Assembly (NCBI RefSeq): GCF_000226095.1
Contig: NC_016472.1
Location: 5,208,001 to 5,272,000 of the forward strand
DNA length: 64,000 nucleotides
DNA from: Thermothelomyces thermophilus ATCC 42464
Lineage: Eukaryota > Ascomycota > Sordariomycetes > Sordariales > Chaetomiaceae
Direction of reading: 5' to 3'
Position numbers and translations under genes: made by a program. The notes under the pieces are model-generated. The model had not been told where the DNA came from. It saw only the letters and a program-made list of their open reading frames with translations, and made no database searches. This document shows positions 37,401 through 50,429 of the stretch, piece after piece (the stretch's first letter is position 1; each line of letters starts with the position of its first letter).

Positions 37401-37422
37401 TAGCATCGACGGCATCATTAAT

Positions 37423-37960
37423 CTATGACGAGGGCATAGTAGGCGCCTCTTGCCACTCAACCTCCTCTAACTCGTCTAAGGTCGACAGACCACGCGCTAC
37501 TATATTAGTACCTTTCTCCACCAAAAACTCCTTCTGCTAACGAAGACGCCGGAGCCGCGCAAGCTTTTTAAATAACTCGCGCTAGGCTTCTTCTAGACGG
37601 CGTTAAGATTTATCTAGCTCAAGTTTGGCACGACGTTTAGCATCCTTGATATGACGCTGCTCCTAGAGAATGCGATCCACTAGAACGAACATTAGGAATT
37701 ACATTTAAAGGAAAAAAAAAAAAAAAAAAAAAAAAAGAGGAGACATGCTTATAGGAAGAAAGCGGTATGCTAGAGCTATCGTAAGAACGACCTCGACGAA
37801 CGCAGGCTTTATAACGCTTTATATGTGTGATCATTTTGCAAACGAGGCCTTGCGACGCGTACCAAGAGCAAGGCATAACGACAAAACCGTTCTCAGCGAT
37901 ATTCTAAGCAAGGGAAGCACGGTAACGTACAGAATACGACTTCTGTTTCTCTATCGGCAT
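37423..37960 (-). pseudogene. Antisense Zn2Cys6-like ORF of element A
   Basis: Minus strand from ATG 37960 (MPIEKQKSYSVRYRASLA) to a stop at 37423, about 178 codons, convergent with pol. The visible core PCSWYASQGLVCKM then YKACVRRGRSYD fits C-x2-C-x6-C-x8-C-x2-C-x6-C with three Cys-to-Tyr (TGC/TGT to TAC/TAT) changes. A long charged helix ends in SQKEFLVEKGT-like sequence and an acidic tail. A 25-A tract at 37712-37736 lies inside it and reads as poly-Phe on the minus strand. It is diverged from the B/E version outside the Cys core. Confidence 0.65.
37712..37736 (+). repeat. A25 homopolymer
   Basis: Uninterrupted run of 25 A within the 3' region of element A. It is absent from the matching place in B and E. 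Confidence 0.85.
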
Positions 37961-38087
37961 TTTATCAACATGGCGACCATAACGTAGAAATAGGAAGAAT
38001 GTAGTACTTACAAGCAAAGGGTTATTAGCGCTATTTAAAACGGCCTAAGAGGGCTTTTGGGTCGAAAGCCTTAAAGGAGGGGCATTG

Positions 38088-38535
38088 TGTCACGGATAAG
38101 CATATAGACGGCCCGGCAGGCTACAGCCAGGACGCGGGACATTCCGACAGCCAATCACTTGACAGACCAATCAGAAGATTATCACTGCTAAGACTAAGGT
38201 CTTCACTAGTGATAATAACATGTCACCGTCGATAACGCGGAATCACGGAGTGAAAGGAGAAATAGTACTAGTGATAACTATTGAAGAGGGACAGATAATT
38301 ATATATATATAGCTAGCTAGTCACTTGTTATGGTGGACTCTAGGAGTTTACCAGTGGTAACAATCACAATCACAGTACTTATACCAAGTATTGCTGATTA
38401 CTGTAAGAGACAACTCTAAGTGTTGTTGTAAACCCTTTGGCTTCACCGAATCCCTTAGACGACCTGCCTGCCTGTCCCGCCCAATCTACCTTCGTCTGAA
38501 CCCTTTCAGAAGAAGTCTGAGTTAGGTTCGTCATA
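38088..38535 (+). repeat. Right LTR of element A
   Basis: It is the 448-bp partner of 23442-23889. The less mutated copy preserves AGTGGTAACAA (38353-38363), the inferred 5' end of the RNA used as primer. Confidence 0.92.
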
Positions 38536-38540
38536 AAGAG

Positions 38541-41500
38541 GCCTAGTAAGTATACTATTAAGAAGATACTAGTGACAATGGCTAGGATCTTTAACCGCTA
38601 AATAGAGTTAACTTTTATACCCTATCTTATAGTATTAAGAAACCTAACGATATCCTAGCTATCAAAAGCAAAGATAGTGTTAGTATTACTAACGTAAATC
38701 CCGAGTTTACGCTTAAGATAAAAGAACTTCTAGATAGATATAACCTTTACTACAATAAGGGAATCGTACTAATGCTAGAAAACTAGAAGATATAGATTAA
38801 CCTAGTTAACGGTTAGTAAAAGCAAGTCTATACGGTCAGACTATACTTAATAGAGCTTAAAGACTATAAGGCTCTGGATAAGTATTATAACTAGCTCTAG
38901 GTATCTAGCAGATTTACTTTTATAGATAAACTAATCCCTATTATATGCCTAGCATTTATCGTATAGAGGAAGGTTACTAAGAAACTAGGAGTAGAAGTCA
39001 AGAAGAGCTAAAGTGTAATCGACCTATAACTACTAAATGTAATTATAGTTTTAGATATTTACCCCTTGCCCGACCAAGACGATATTATAGCTATTATAGT
39101 TAGTAATAAATTCTTTACAGCCCTAGATACCTTAGAATTCTTCTATTAGTTACTAGTCACTAAGGAGTATAATAACCATATAATAGTTATAAGCTACTAT
39201 AGCCTAGAGAAATCTAACGTAGTGCTTATAGGTTTTAAAAATACACCTACATTTACGTAATACTATATAGATAGACTTTTCCTTAAATACTACCATTTTG
39301 TCAGGGTATATATCGATAATATCATTATCTTTAGCAAAATAGAAGAGGAATACCTAGAACACCTATATACCATTTATAAAATCCTTAATAAGGCCTATAT
39401 CTATATTAGTACTACCAAATCCTTTATAAGATACCTAGCTATAAGACTCCTTAGATATATCATAAACAGCAAAGGCATTATTAAAACCGACGACTACATT
39501 ACTACCTTTAAGAAGCTAAAGTTCCTAGATACTCTCGACAGCTTAGAGCACTACCTTGGGATAGCCAGATAGCTTAGGAAAGGTATTCTATAGTTTGACG
39601 CCAAAGCAAGGCCACTCTAAGCCCGGAAGACGGCATTAATGGTAGCAGCCCGGAAGGAAGGAAAATTAAACCCTAGGAAAGCTAAATATGCCTAGAAAGC
39701 AGTCATATCTACCGTCAAATTCACTCTAACCAAGGAAGAACTCAAGTCATTCCGACTACTATAGGAGCACCTATATAACTAGGAGTTCCTCTATCACTAC
39801 CGCCTAGAAAAGCTACTATTCCTAAAGTTAGATGTCTACCGTGATGGCTATAGCGTTATTACTTTCTAACTTAAGGGCGATTAGGATAGAGAGAAAATTC
39901 CTAGTAGGGATATTCCTATAAGTAAGGTATAGCCTATCTTGTTTATATTATAGGCGACTACTAACGTGGAAAAACGCTATAGATCTACTAAGGCAGAGAT
40001 TACTATACTTGTCTAGGTAATTAAGAAGCTTAGAAAGATAGTCTAATTAAATAGATATCTGGTTAATATTCTTATTAACTATACTTTTACGAAAGGGATT
40101 ATAAAGTATATATCTCTAATTATAATAGATCTAGCTAAGGCTAATCTTAAACTAGCTAATACTACTAATTACCTATCTAGATTTAACCTTAATATTTTCT
40201 ATATCCTAGGAACCTTAAATATTATATCTAATATACCATTAAGACTACCTATATAAGAATAGGAGGATCTAAAGGTTAAGGATAGCCTAGCTAATAAACT
40301 TAGAGACATCTAGAGCAAGTAATAGGATGAGGATATCTTTATAGTAGATATAACTATTATGAAACCGGTGCTTAGTAACAAGTTTAGGGCTAGGATCATT
40401 ACTAGCTATCCTAAGGACTATAAGTATAGACCTATCTACTATACACTCTACGAAAGCGAGAAGGACCTAGTTAGAAATGACTAGAATAGGGTTAGAAAAC
40501 GCAGACGGCTAAAACTGCCCGCGGGACCGTTCGAATTAATGAATAGACTACTTTTCTATATTAATTTTGATAGTATTAGGAGACTCTGCCTACCGGAAAG
40601 CTATATTAACCTAATCCTTGAGATCGTTTATAATGATATATACCATTTCGGTAAAAACAAGATGATAAACGAGCTTATAGCCATCCATTTCCGTAAGAAG
40701 GCTTAGAAAGTCTTAAAGTTTATATAGTACTATAAGGTATACTAGGTAAACTTGACTAACTAGAACCTACTACTAGGGGAACTCTAGCCAATTTAGACCT
40801 AGCCGACATTATACTATATGGTAGCTATAGACTTTATTACCGACTTGCTACCAGTACCGACCGTTAGGACCCTCTAGTCACTCGAAGGCTATATACTAGT
40901 AGATATACTTTATACTATAATATACAAGTTTAGCATGAAGAAGCTACTCGTAGTAGGCCGCCGGATATATATAGCTTAGGAATAGGTAACCGTCCTTCTA
41001 AGGACCTGGATATTTACTAACTAGGGTATACCTGCCTAGATTATTGGTAATCGTGACCCTAAGTTTATATCCGACCTATAGAAGGAAATATTCTCACTAC
41101 TAGGAACCAAGCTATTATTTTCTATAGCCTACTACCTATAGACTGATGGCTAGTCCGAACAAACGAACTAGACAGTAGAAATCGTACTTAGAATAAACTT
41201 TACGGCCAATTCTAACCGCTTATAGGTCGAAATCCTTCCTACCCTATAGCACTACCTTAACAATATACTAGTTACTAGTATTAGAAGGTTACCAAACGAG
41301 CTAATATATAGGTTCAAGCTATATACGGTTCTAGATATCCTAAGTAAGAGGACTACTAAATCTAGCGGATAGGAAGCTTCAGAAATCTTATATAAGTAAT
41401 ACTAGGCTGAAGCTAGCGAAATGATTGACCAAGCTATAGCGTTAGCTAAGTTATAGTATGACTAGAGACATATACCTACTAAATTCGAGGTTAGAGATAC

Positions 41501-42050
41501 CATTTGGTTATACCTATATAAAGGCTACTACCTGCCTAGCAAACCTAATAGGAAGTGGTTAGCCTAGAGGGTAGGACCGTTTAAGATTAAACGGAAGGTA
41601 GGAAAACTAGTATACAAGTTAGATTTTCCTAAATCCTAGAAAGTCTACCTAGTCGTATCCGTTGCCTAGCTCTACCGTATTAAATAAGGTCCCGATCCGT
41701 TTAAAAGGACCGCTCCTCTACTGTAGCTAATTCTAGTTGATGGCAAGGAATACTAGAAGATTAAGAAGATCGTCGACTATTAGGTACGTAGAAAGAAGCG
41801 CCTAAAGGTAGAATACCTTGTCTGTTAGCTTGGATTCGACGTAAAGAACGACTAGTGGCTTCTAAAAAGCGAACTTGAAGCTATAACTAGCGAACTAATC
41901 TGGGAATACGAGAATCGCCGTTAGATTTAACCACTACCTAGAAGAAAACGAGGCCGGCCGCCTAAGTAGAAGGGCTAAGGCGTCATTTCTAGCTAGGAAG
42001 AGGCTAAATAGCGCCTAGGGGCGTATACCTTTAATAGAATACCCTAGAAT
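38541..42050 (+). pseudogene. Element D reverse transcriptase, RNase H and integrase (RIP-inactivated)
   Basis: It continues D after the AAGAG duplication of A. RT is recognisable at about 39000-39450, with the catalytic loop VYIDNIIIFSK at 39308-39340. Integrase follows at about 40600-41400: a His/Cys zinc region (YKVYQ), then the DDE core with VAIDFITDLLPVP, IGNRDPKFISDL and a TDGQSEQTN-like block. After integrase an EYLVCQLGFD-type segment resembles a weak chromodomain, and RRKRGRPPK (about 41948-41975) is an AT-hook motif. It belongs to a Ty3/gypsy lineage distinct from A/B/E. Confidence 0.8.
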
Positions 42051-42939
42051 CTAGTTTAACACTAGAATATATATTATTACTCCCCTCCTACCTACCTTTT
42101 ACCTACTATATTAGCTTTAATTTTACCTATTATATTTGCTTTAATTCTACTACTTGTTATAGATAAGGCTTTAACTACTACTTTAAACTATATACCTAGC
42201 TTAGCTAACCTATTAAACAGCCTACCTGTTCTAGTTAGTAGGGCCAAACACCCCTCTTATTTAGGTACTTTTCATCCTATCTTCAAAGCCCTGCCCTAAA
42301 TTATAAGAACCCTAGTTTTCCCACTATTTCCCACCTCTTCAAACCTCTTCCACTTCTTCTATAACTTCTTTAATAACTACCTTCTTTTCTAACTACTAGA
42401 CCCTTTAACCTAGCCTTTTCTATCAACCCCTACTATATAGCTATCTCCTATAGCCCATATATCGCCGTTTCTATCAAAAGGAGGCTTTAGAGTTTGTTTT
42501 CCTACTCCCTTTTACTTATTCCATCGCGCGCGCAAGAAACTACCAAGTTTTAGCAATTTTAGCTAAGTTTTATCAACCTAGAACTACCTAATAATAGCCA
42601 CGATAGCCAAGTCCAGAAGCAAAGCTAGGAAGAGTGACAAACAGACTACTAAAAGCGCTAAAGGCCCTACGGCTATAAGCCCGGCCTAGGGAAATAAGCC
42701 TACGGCTAGCTAGTAAGATATACCTATACCGTAGTCGGCAATAGCAAAGTCAACCGACACTACTACTATTATGTTCACACCTATTAATCTGCGAAGGGCA
42801 CCATCGGCCACAGGCACTAGGGTAGCCAGCTAGGCATAGCCTACACCGACACCTATATAAGGTATATATTTAGACTCTATAAGTAAGAATAATAGCCTAA
42901 ATAACAGAGTCATCTAGGAGGTCCTTAACTACATAGATA

Positions 42940-43358
42940 TGTGACAAACCTAACTCAGACTTCTTCTAAAAGGGTCTAGACAGAGGTAGATTAGGCAGGA
43001 CAAGCAGGCAGGTCGTCTAAGGGATTCGGTAAAGCCAAAGGGTTTATAACAACACTTAGAGTTATCTCTTATAGTAATCAACAATGCTTGGTATAAGTAC
43101 TGTGATTATGATTGTTACCACTGGTAAACTCCTAGAGTCTACTATAACGAGTGACTATTTACATGTATATATAATCCTAGTGATCATTCCTGATCACGGT
43201 GATCGTGAGTGATCGTATGGTGGTGATTACCCTGGTCACTAGTGAGCATAGTGATCATTATACTTCCTATGCTATAATTGGTCCTTTCGTTCCTTCGACT
43301 TGATTGGCCTATTCGTGCCAGTGGCTTAGGCGGCATCTGTATATATATTTCTGTGACA
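42940..43358 (-). repeat. 3' LTR of element E (left in the window)
   Basis: 419 bp, B-type U3, reading TGTGACAAACC at its left edge. It holds the GATCAC motif cluster at about 43178-43262 and the R-start motif (as TTGTTACCACT) at 43112-43122. Confidence 0.93.
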
Positions 43359-43497
43359 TGATGCCCTCCCTCCAAGGCTTTCGACCCGAAAGCCCTCTTT
43401 AGGCCGTCTCAAATAGCACTAATATCTCTTACGTTCCTTATACGTGTTTTTCTCCTTAGCCTCTTATTGCCCTTCGTACTATTAGTCATGCCGTCTA

Positions 43498-44002
43498 ACG
43501 TACGTAGATCCCTAGCATCTATTCGTCATAAGCGTTTAGCTTAGTTTATTTCCGATTATAGGTTCGTAGTAATAGCGTGTTCTTATTACGCAGAGCATAA
43601 CCAAGTGTGTAAAATGATTAAAAAATCTCGTCGCTACAAGGCTTACGTACGTCGGGGTTATACTTACGATAGTTCTAGCGTTCTAGTTTCTTCTTATAAG
43701 TTCTTATTTCCTTGCGAGAGCACATCTCTAATTATAACGTAGTAGATCATATTATACGCGAGCAATGTCGTTTAAAGGCTAAAGAGAAAGAGGCCGAAGC
43801 CTTGCTATAAGAATATTAACACAAAGCTTCCAAGGCATTAGCCTATCTAACTCGGGTCTGTAAACAACGAGAGTTCCTAGTAGAGAAGGGGGCAGATATG
43901 GTTATACAAGGTTTGTCAAATCTAGACAAATTAAAGGCAGTAGAATAGCAGGAATCGGGGGCCGTTATATAGCTTAACGGTGGCGTCGACGTTATTAACT
44001 AG
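43498..44002 (+). pseudogene. Zn2Cys6-like ORF antisense to element E
   Basis: Plus strand, starting MPSNVRRSLASIRHKRLA at 43498 and ending at 44000-44002. The core reads ACSYYAEHNQVCKM then YKAYVRRGYTYD, giving the same C-x2-C-x6-C-x8-C-x2-C-x6-C skeleton when RIP Tyr are read as Cys. The helical part (RLKAKEKEAEALL, then VCKQREFLVEKGADMV) is in a frame shifted by one, as in element B, so a shared intron or old frameshift separates the two halves. Confidence 0.65.
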
Positions 44003-44009
44003 GGCGCTG

Positions 44010-47000
44010 TTTTCGGTTCTGTCCTAGATTTGCCTTTGGCCGATCCGGGTTCTGCTGATAGAACTATTCCAGTTTCTTAGGGCAGTTTAAATTCTTGACA
44101 GGTTCCTATAAGTTATCTTCTAGTCCGAAATTAAGCTATTTGACTAGGTACTATAGTTCCCTATTAATAATATATAAATCTAGAATTTCTTTGACGTCCT
44201 ATTCTTCCTCTTTGTCCTTTGCTTCAATGTGCGTAGTAACCTTAGCATTCTTTAGTACTAGTTCGAGAAGTGAAATATAAAAAACATCTGTCTGTAGTCG
44301 TATAGATGACGGTAACGATAGTCGGTAGTTAGATGTCGAAATTCGTTCTTTGATAACAAAGGGTCCGACCTTCTTAAAGTCTAGCTTTATGTTTAGTCGT
44401 TTGGTTTATAAGTTTCGTATAATCAGGTAGACTTTATCTCCCCTCTCTAGGCAAGGTCCCTTGAGCCTATATTTGTCGTAGTAGTTCTTTATTCTAGTCT
44501 TGACAAACTCGAGTTCCTTTTTGAGCTTTTTATATAGTACGTATATTTATTCTGCTTTGACTGCTGCTCTCGGCACTATGACCTCTAGTCCTTGCCTAAG
44601 GTTTACTTTATATCTGTAGTTCGTAAAGAACGGTATAACTTTAGTTATTTCCGTTAGTATTATATTATAAGCAAGTTATACTATTAGTAACAGCATGACC
44701 TAGTCATTTTACTAGTAGTTAACGTAAGAGCGGAGGTACTGCTTAATAACTTAGTTTAGTTGCTCTGTTTGTCTGTTAGTCTGTAGGTGATATGCCGTTG
44801 ATAGCTTGCTATTGACGCCTAATCGTTATATTAACGCTTGCTAGAACTTCGATACGAACTTAGTATCTCTGTCAGTGATCTATTCTTGTGGCCAAGCGTA
44901 CACTAATGCAACTTGCCGATAGATTACGTCTGCTAGCTATTTAGCTATCTAGGATTCCTTGTAGGGAAAGAAGTATACCTATTTAGTTAGGCAATCTACT
45001 ATAGTAAGAATACTATCGTAGGTTACTCCTATAGCTATATCCTTAGATTCTAGTAGCTTCGTGATAAAGTCCATTGTAACTAAGCTCTATAGTTTGTTAG
45101 CTATTAGTAGTGGCTAAAGTAGCCTATACGGCTTATATTATACCGTTTTACTTCGATTGCAGATATCGTAGTTCCGTACGACTTCCTTAACTTATACCGT
45201 TAATTATAGAAAGTCATAGTGTTTTTTAACTTATACGATAGTCTTTATAACTCCTTTATATCCTCCGAGTTTCGACTCATAGAGTTCTCGAATCATTCGT
45301 AGCTGTTAATCTTTATCGTAGATATACGCTTTGCCTTAGTACTAGAGTTTTCCATCTCTTTCTTCCACTCTATTAGGTACTAGTAGTCCAGGTACTGCTT
45401 AATACTATACCTCGTTAATCCTTTCTTCTCGAAAGATTACGTAATATTCTAGGAACGAGTCGAGTAGATCGTCTTCTACGGGTGTCTACGTTTTGTGATA
45501 TAGCGTTCCGTCTGTTCGTTCCTTAAACAACGGTGATATTGTTTCCGTTCGTCCTTCTATATAATCCGTTCGTCGGCTTAAGATGTCTACTTGTACGTTC
45601 TCTTTGCCCTTCTTATAGTAGATCTTAAAGTTAAATTCTATAAGGAATTCTGCCTATCGTATTTGTCGTCTGTTAAGCTCCTTTGTCATTGTAAAGTATC
45701 GTAGGTTCTTATGATCTATATACACTTGTACTAGTTTAATCGTATTACTAAGGTATAGTCGCCATTCCTTAAAAGCTTTGATAATCGTAAGTAGTTCCTT
45801 GTCGTAAATTAGATAATTAAGACGTGATCTATCGAGCTTCTTTAAAAAGAAGGCTATAGGATGTAGCTTCCCTTGTTTATCTCGTTATCCTAATTGTCCT
45901 CCGATGGCGTAGTCTAAAGCGTCTGTTTCTACCTTAAATGGCTTCTTAGGGTCCGGTAGTACTAGTACTAGATCTTTGGTAATGGCGTCGTGGATTTATG
46001 TAAATGCTTACTCGTGTTATTCTTCCCATTGGAATTTAACGTTCTTCCTAGTAAGTTTGTGTAAAGGTTGTACGATCACTCCAAAGTTCCTAATAAACAT
46101 CTAGTAGAAGTTTGTAAATCCGATAAAGCTTTGTACTTCCATGACTAACGTCGGTCGTAACTAATTCTTGATAGCTTTAACCTTTAAAGGTTCTATCTAG
46201 ATTTATCTTAGGGATATTTCGTATTCTAGAAACACCGTTTTCCTAACGTGGAATTCGCTCTTTTCCTTGTTAACTAATAGTTTGTATATATATAGCGTAT
46301 CTAACACTACTTTCACATGCTTCCAGTGTTTGTCTACCGTCTTAGAGAAGATGAGTATGTTGTCGAGATAACATACCGCAAATTTGTTGAGAAAGGGTTG
46401 GATAGCTTGATCAATCAGGGCTTAGAACGTTACTAGTACGTTCGTAAGTCCGAATGGCATGACGAGGTACTTGTAGTGGCCATAGGGTGTCCTAAAGGCC
46501 GTTTTCTACTCGTCGCCTTCTTTAATCTATATATAGTTATAGGCCGATAGTAAGTTAAGACGCGTAAAATATTAGGCTCCTACTAACTAATCTTAGAGCC
46601 GTAAGATTAGTAGTAATAGGTATCGGTTTTTCATAGTCTGTTTGTTAAGTTGCTAATAGTCGACGTATAACTATAGCTTTCCGTCTTTCTTAGGCACAAA
46701 TAGGATTAGGTAGCCTGCTAGCAATATCGACAGGCAAATATATCCTCTTCAAAGGTTCTCCTCTAAATATCGCTTAAGTTCTTCATTCTATATCTAGCTT
46801 ATATAGTAAATCTTAAAGAACTTTAGTCATACTCCTTCCTTAAGCTTGATCTCGTGATCCTATAGGCCGTGTTCTAGTAATCCTTCTAGATGCTTTGGTT
46901 TAAATGCTAGGTATCCTTTATATTCCTTCGGTACTTTCCTAGTCTCGTCTCGTTTCTCGATTTTCTGATAGTATACGAACTTGGTTCCGTCTATGGCGAT

Positions 47001-49983
47001 GCTAGCGATTTCTCCTATCTTAACCTACTACTCCGGTTACAGTGCTCCACATTTGTTAATGGAGAGAACAGCTATTAGCGGTTTAGCTCGTTCTTCCTAT
47101 TACGATATCGATGTCGTTATGCCGCCTCTTCTAGAGTCTATAGTAGTCTGCCTGCCATTGTCCGTCTCTTACGGTAGATCTGTAGGATATGCCTTTCCCT
47201 AAGCATCGTCTGCTCGTGATCCTTGTATGCTCCCTATCTTACTAGTTGAATATAACTCTATTTAGGGTTGTAGGTAGCTACTATTCTTCTAGCTAATGTC
47301 TAGGTTATAATCTTTATATTATAGTAACCCTAATATTATGTCTTTGTCGTTGCCTATATCTATAATACTAAATATAACTGCTATAGTCTTCCCTACTATA
47401 GTGATATCGATCGGTTCGGTCTCCCTACGTACCTATTATATTAGAAATGGCCCTTTGACTATGCTATACTTCTGCTTCATTCTCTAGGGTATCTATAGCT
47501 AATTTACAAGCGTTAGCAAAATCAGGTTTATCTCTGTTCCACTATCTACTAGTATAAGTATTTTATACTGTCTCTATTATGCTATTATCTATAGTCGCTT
47601 GTCTTGCTACTATCGTCTAAAGATTATAGCGATTTCCTATATTTCTGCTAGGAGGTCTTAATATAGTAGTCTCTTACACTAGTTCCTCCTATACTATGCT
47701 ACCACTTGCCACTACGTAGGCGTTAATGGTTTCTAGGCCCCTCGAAGGGCCCTAACCCGTTTCCTAGGTCAGTGCTAACCTCTTCAGTTATTTGGCTAAT
47801 AGTAGCTTCGTCAATCGTGCTTATTTCCGTAAGCCATTAAGTGCTTATAGCTTCCTACCATTAGGTCTATTCTACTTTCCGTCATATATACTATAGCTTT
47901 ATCTAAAGCTCCTAAATTCGCAATTTCTTTTTATCCGTATGATAGAGGCAATCGTTACTCCGGCACGAGTCCTATATGTCTTGTCCGGTTCTATAGTACC
48001 TAGGCTAGGCTCGTCTTAGAACTATCGTAATGCCTTCTAGATCGCGGGCTTCGATCTTCCAGAGCAATTCGGCCGCTCTGTTTCCTATATCGTAGACCTA
48101 TTCCACAGGGTATAAGCTTCTGTCCTCATTTCCTTGTCAGGTCGGCCAGTGATTGTTTTCGAATTTGTCGCGGAAGTGGTATCGGCATTCGTATGCTATA
48201 CACTGGAACCAGGGCACTTGCGTATATGCCTTATGTCGAGGGTGCAGTCGTGTAGCGTCGCCTAGGAGGTATTAGAATTCTTTCCTAAATCCTTCCTATT
48301 ATACGTAGACCGTAGGTACTCTAGTGCTAATATAGGAGTATTTCTTCTAGTAGCTTTCCTACGTATGTTTATCCTTTCTATGGTTTGTGTATATAAACTA
48401 GTATTCTAGGTTCCGTACGTCGTTACTAAGTTATTAGCCGTCAAGATACTTAATATAGCTATCGGGCCTATTATATGTCATAGGCTGTTTTCCTTTAATA
48501 GTTTTTACGATATGTCGGAGTTCCCTTATTTCGTCCCTTATTCTATTGCTCTACTAGGTAAGTCAAATTAAGCATCTATCCCATTCGTATAGTTCTATAT
48601 TAAGTCGAAAAACTTCATTACGGTACCATTCGATTTGTTCCTAGAGGAATAGAACATTAGGTCCGGGTCTTTCGATTCCTTAGGTATCGGTTGTCCATGA
48701 TCTATCCTGCCTCTAGGTAACTATGAAACCCTACTACCTTAAGGCTAGGAGAATCGAAACTGTTAGTATATATTCTCCTGCCATATCCTATTTGGCAAGA
48801 CCTATCTCTAGATCTATAGTGACTAGTTCGGAGTACGGTACTTGTTCGTCTTTACCGTTACTATCGTGTCTAAGACTATCCGTGTCACTGCCCTTGTCTT
48901 TATAACTTGTGGCCGCTACTTTAATAACGTCCTTAGTGGTTTCGTCAATAGCTGTAATTTCCTTTCTAGGGACTGTCTTCTATTCTTTCTTCGGGCTACG
49001 ACATTCTCGCTTATAGTGCCCTTTCTTTCTGTAGTTATAGTAGGTAACATTGGACTTGTCTTTGGTCGTCTTCTTCCGGTCTTGCTTTTATATTGTATCT
49101 ATATCTATAGCTCTAGGGTGTGTCCTATACGAGGTACTGATATACGCTCGCTTTTTCTTGTTATTAGCCTTAACCGTGGCTCTATTCATTTGACCTCGTT
49201 TCTATTACTCTCGTATATAGAGTCGATTATTGATCCTAATAGCCTATATAATATATTTGTCTAGGGTCTTAGGCCGATTGTACTTATATAGCTTGTCTTT
49301 AACCTTTTCCTTTAAGCTATTATAGAATAGTTACATTAACGCCTTATCATTAAGCTAAGACTTAAGTATATCCTGTCTAAACTATATAGTATAGGAGGCT
49401 ACTAACTTAGTTTATTAGAGATTAGCAAGTCTTTCTTACGTATAGATCTTCTTGTGTTTATTATTAAAAACCTTCCGAAGCTCTTCTTCAAAATGGTCGT
49501 AGATCAGAAGACTGCCTATATAAATATGTCTTAGTTATCTTTATCTTCCTTAGTAAGATAGTCATTCCATATAAGCTCAAACTATCTAAGTACCTTACCC
49601 TCTAGTCTCGTAACTATATAGAGGACTTTGGCTTTATTATCCAGAAACTTGTCGTCGTTAAGCCAGAAGTAGGATCAGAGGTTTGTTAGGAATCCTATAA
49701 GATCCTCCTTAGTTCCTCCGTATTTACTAGGTAGTTTAATCTTAATATAGCTTGCTTTGGCAGTCTCGAGCGTCTCGATTTTGGCGTAGGCCTCGTTAAC
49801 TAACTTCTATAAGTACTTTTCGCGGTTCTCGAGTTCCTTGATTCGAGCTTAAGCAGCCTTATCTCTCTAGTCCAACTCCTAGATCCGCTGCTAGAGTTAA
49901 CTAAGCTAAGTAAGCAGCTATTCGGCCGTAACGTTAGTAGCCATGTCGATGTCAAGGTCGAAGTCACCTCCATTCTAAACCAT
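44010..49983 (-). pseudogene. Element E gag-pol polyprotein with chromodomain (RIP-inactivated)
   Basis: Minus strand from an intact ATG at 49983 (MVQNGGD). Gag with a heptad-rich helix is followed by a zinc knuckle near 48990-49050, a Cys/His segment near 48150-48220, protease near 47520, RT about 46200-46800, RNase H about 45600-45950, integrase about 44620-45250 and a chromodomain about 44050-44200. The domain order and spacing match element B. Stops are of RIP type. Confidence 0.85.
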
Positions 49984-49997
49984 GACAGAACAAAGGG

Positions 49998-50008
49998 AGT
50001 GGTAACAA
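49998..50008 (-). other. Self-primer binding site of element E
   Basis: On the minus strand the site reads TTGTTACCACT, unmutated, two bases inside the 5' LTR. It is exactly complementary to AGTGGTAACAA within the LTR. Confidence 0.65.
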
Positions 50009-50010
50009 CG

Positions 50011-50429
50011 TATAACGAACCTAACTTAGACTTCTTCTAAAAGGGTCTAGACAGAGGTAGATTAGGCAGGACAAGTAGGCAGGTCGTCTAAGGGATTTGG
50101 TAAAGCTAAAGGGTTTATAACAACACTTAGAGTTGTCTCTTATAGTAATTAACAATGCTCGGTATAAATATTGTGATTATAATTGTTACCACTGGTAAAC
50201 TCCCAGAGTCTACTATAACGAGTGACTATTTATATGTATATATAATCCTAGTGATCATTCCTGATCACGGTGATTGTGAGTGATCGTATGGTGGTGATTA
50301 CCCTGGTTACTGGTGAGCGTAGTGATCACTATACTTCCTATGCTGTAATTGGTCCTTTCGTTCCTTTGACTTGATTGGCCCATTCGTGCCAGTGGCTCAG
50401 GCGGCATCTGCATGCATATTTCCGTGACA
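50011..50429 (-). repeat. 5' LTR of element E (right in the window)
   Basis: 419-bp partner of 42940-43358, ending ATTTCCGTGACA at its right edge, directly before AGATA. Confidence 0.93.

Larger units (their letters stand above)
23442..38535 (+). mobile_element. Element A: chromodomain Ty3/gypsy retrotransposon inserted in D
   Basis: LTRs at 23442-23889 and 38088-38535 are both 448 bp, begin TGTCACGG and end in CA or its RIP form TA. They are flanked by a perfect AAGAG duplication (23437-23441, 38536-38540). Without the nested element B it is about 7.6 kb. Gag, protease, RT, RNase H, integrase and chromodomain follow in the plus direction, then an antisense ORF, then a purine tract (AAAGGAGGGGCA) before the right LTR. 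All long frames contain RIP-type stops. Confidence 0.92.
42940..50429 (-). mobile_element. Element E: chromodomain Ty3/gypsy retrotransposon inserted in D, reverse orientation
   Basis: LTRs 42940-43358 and 50011-50429 (both 419 bp) are flanked by a perfect AGATA duplication (42935-42939, 50430-50434). At 7490 bp it is the same family as element B by LTR and length. The coding order reads right to left: gag near 49983-48800, pol to about 44010, then the convergent ORF on the plus strand. RIP stops are present throughout. Confidence 0.93.
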
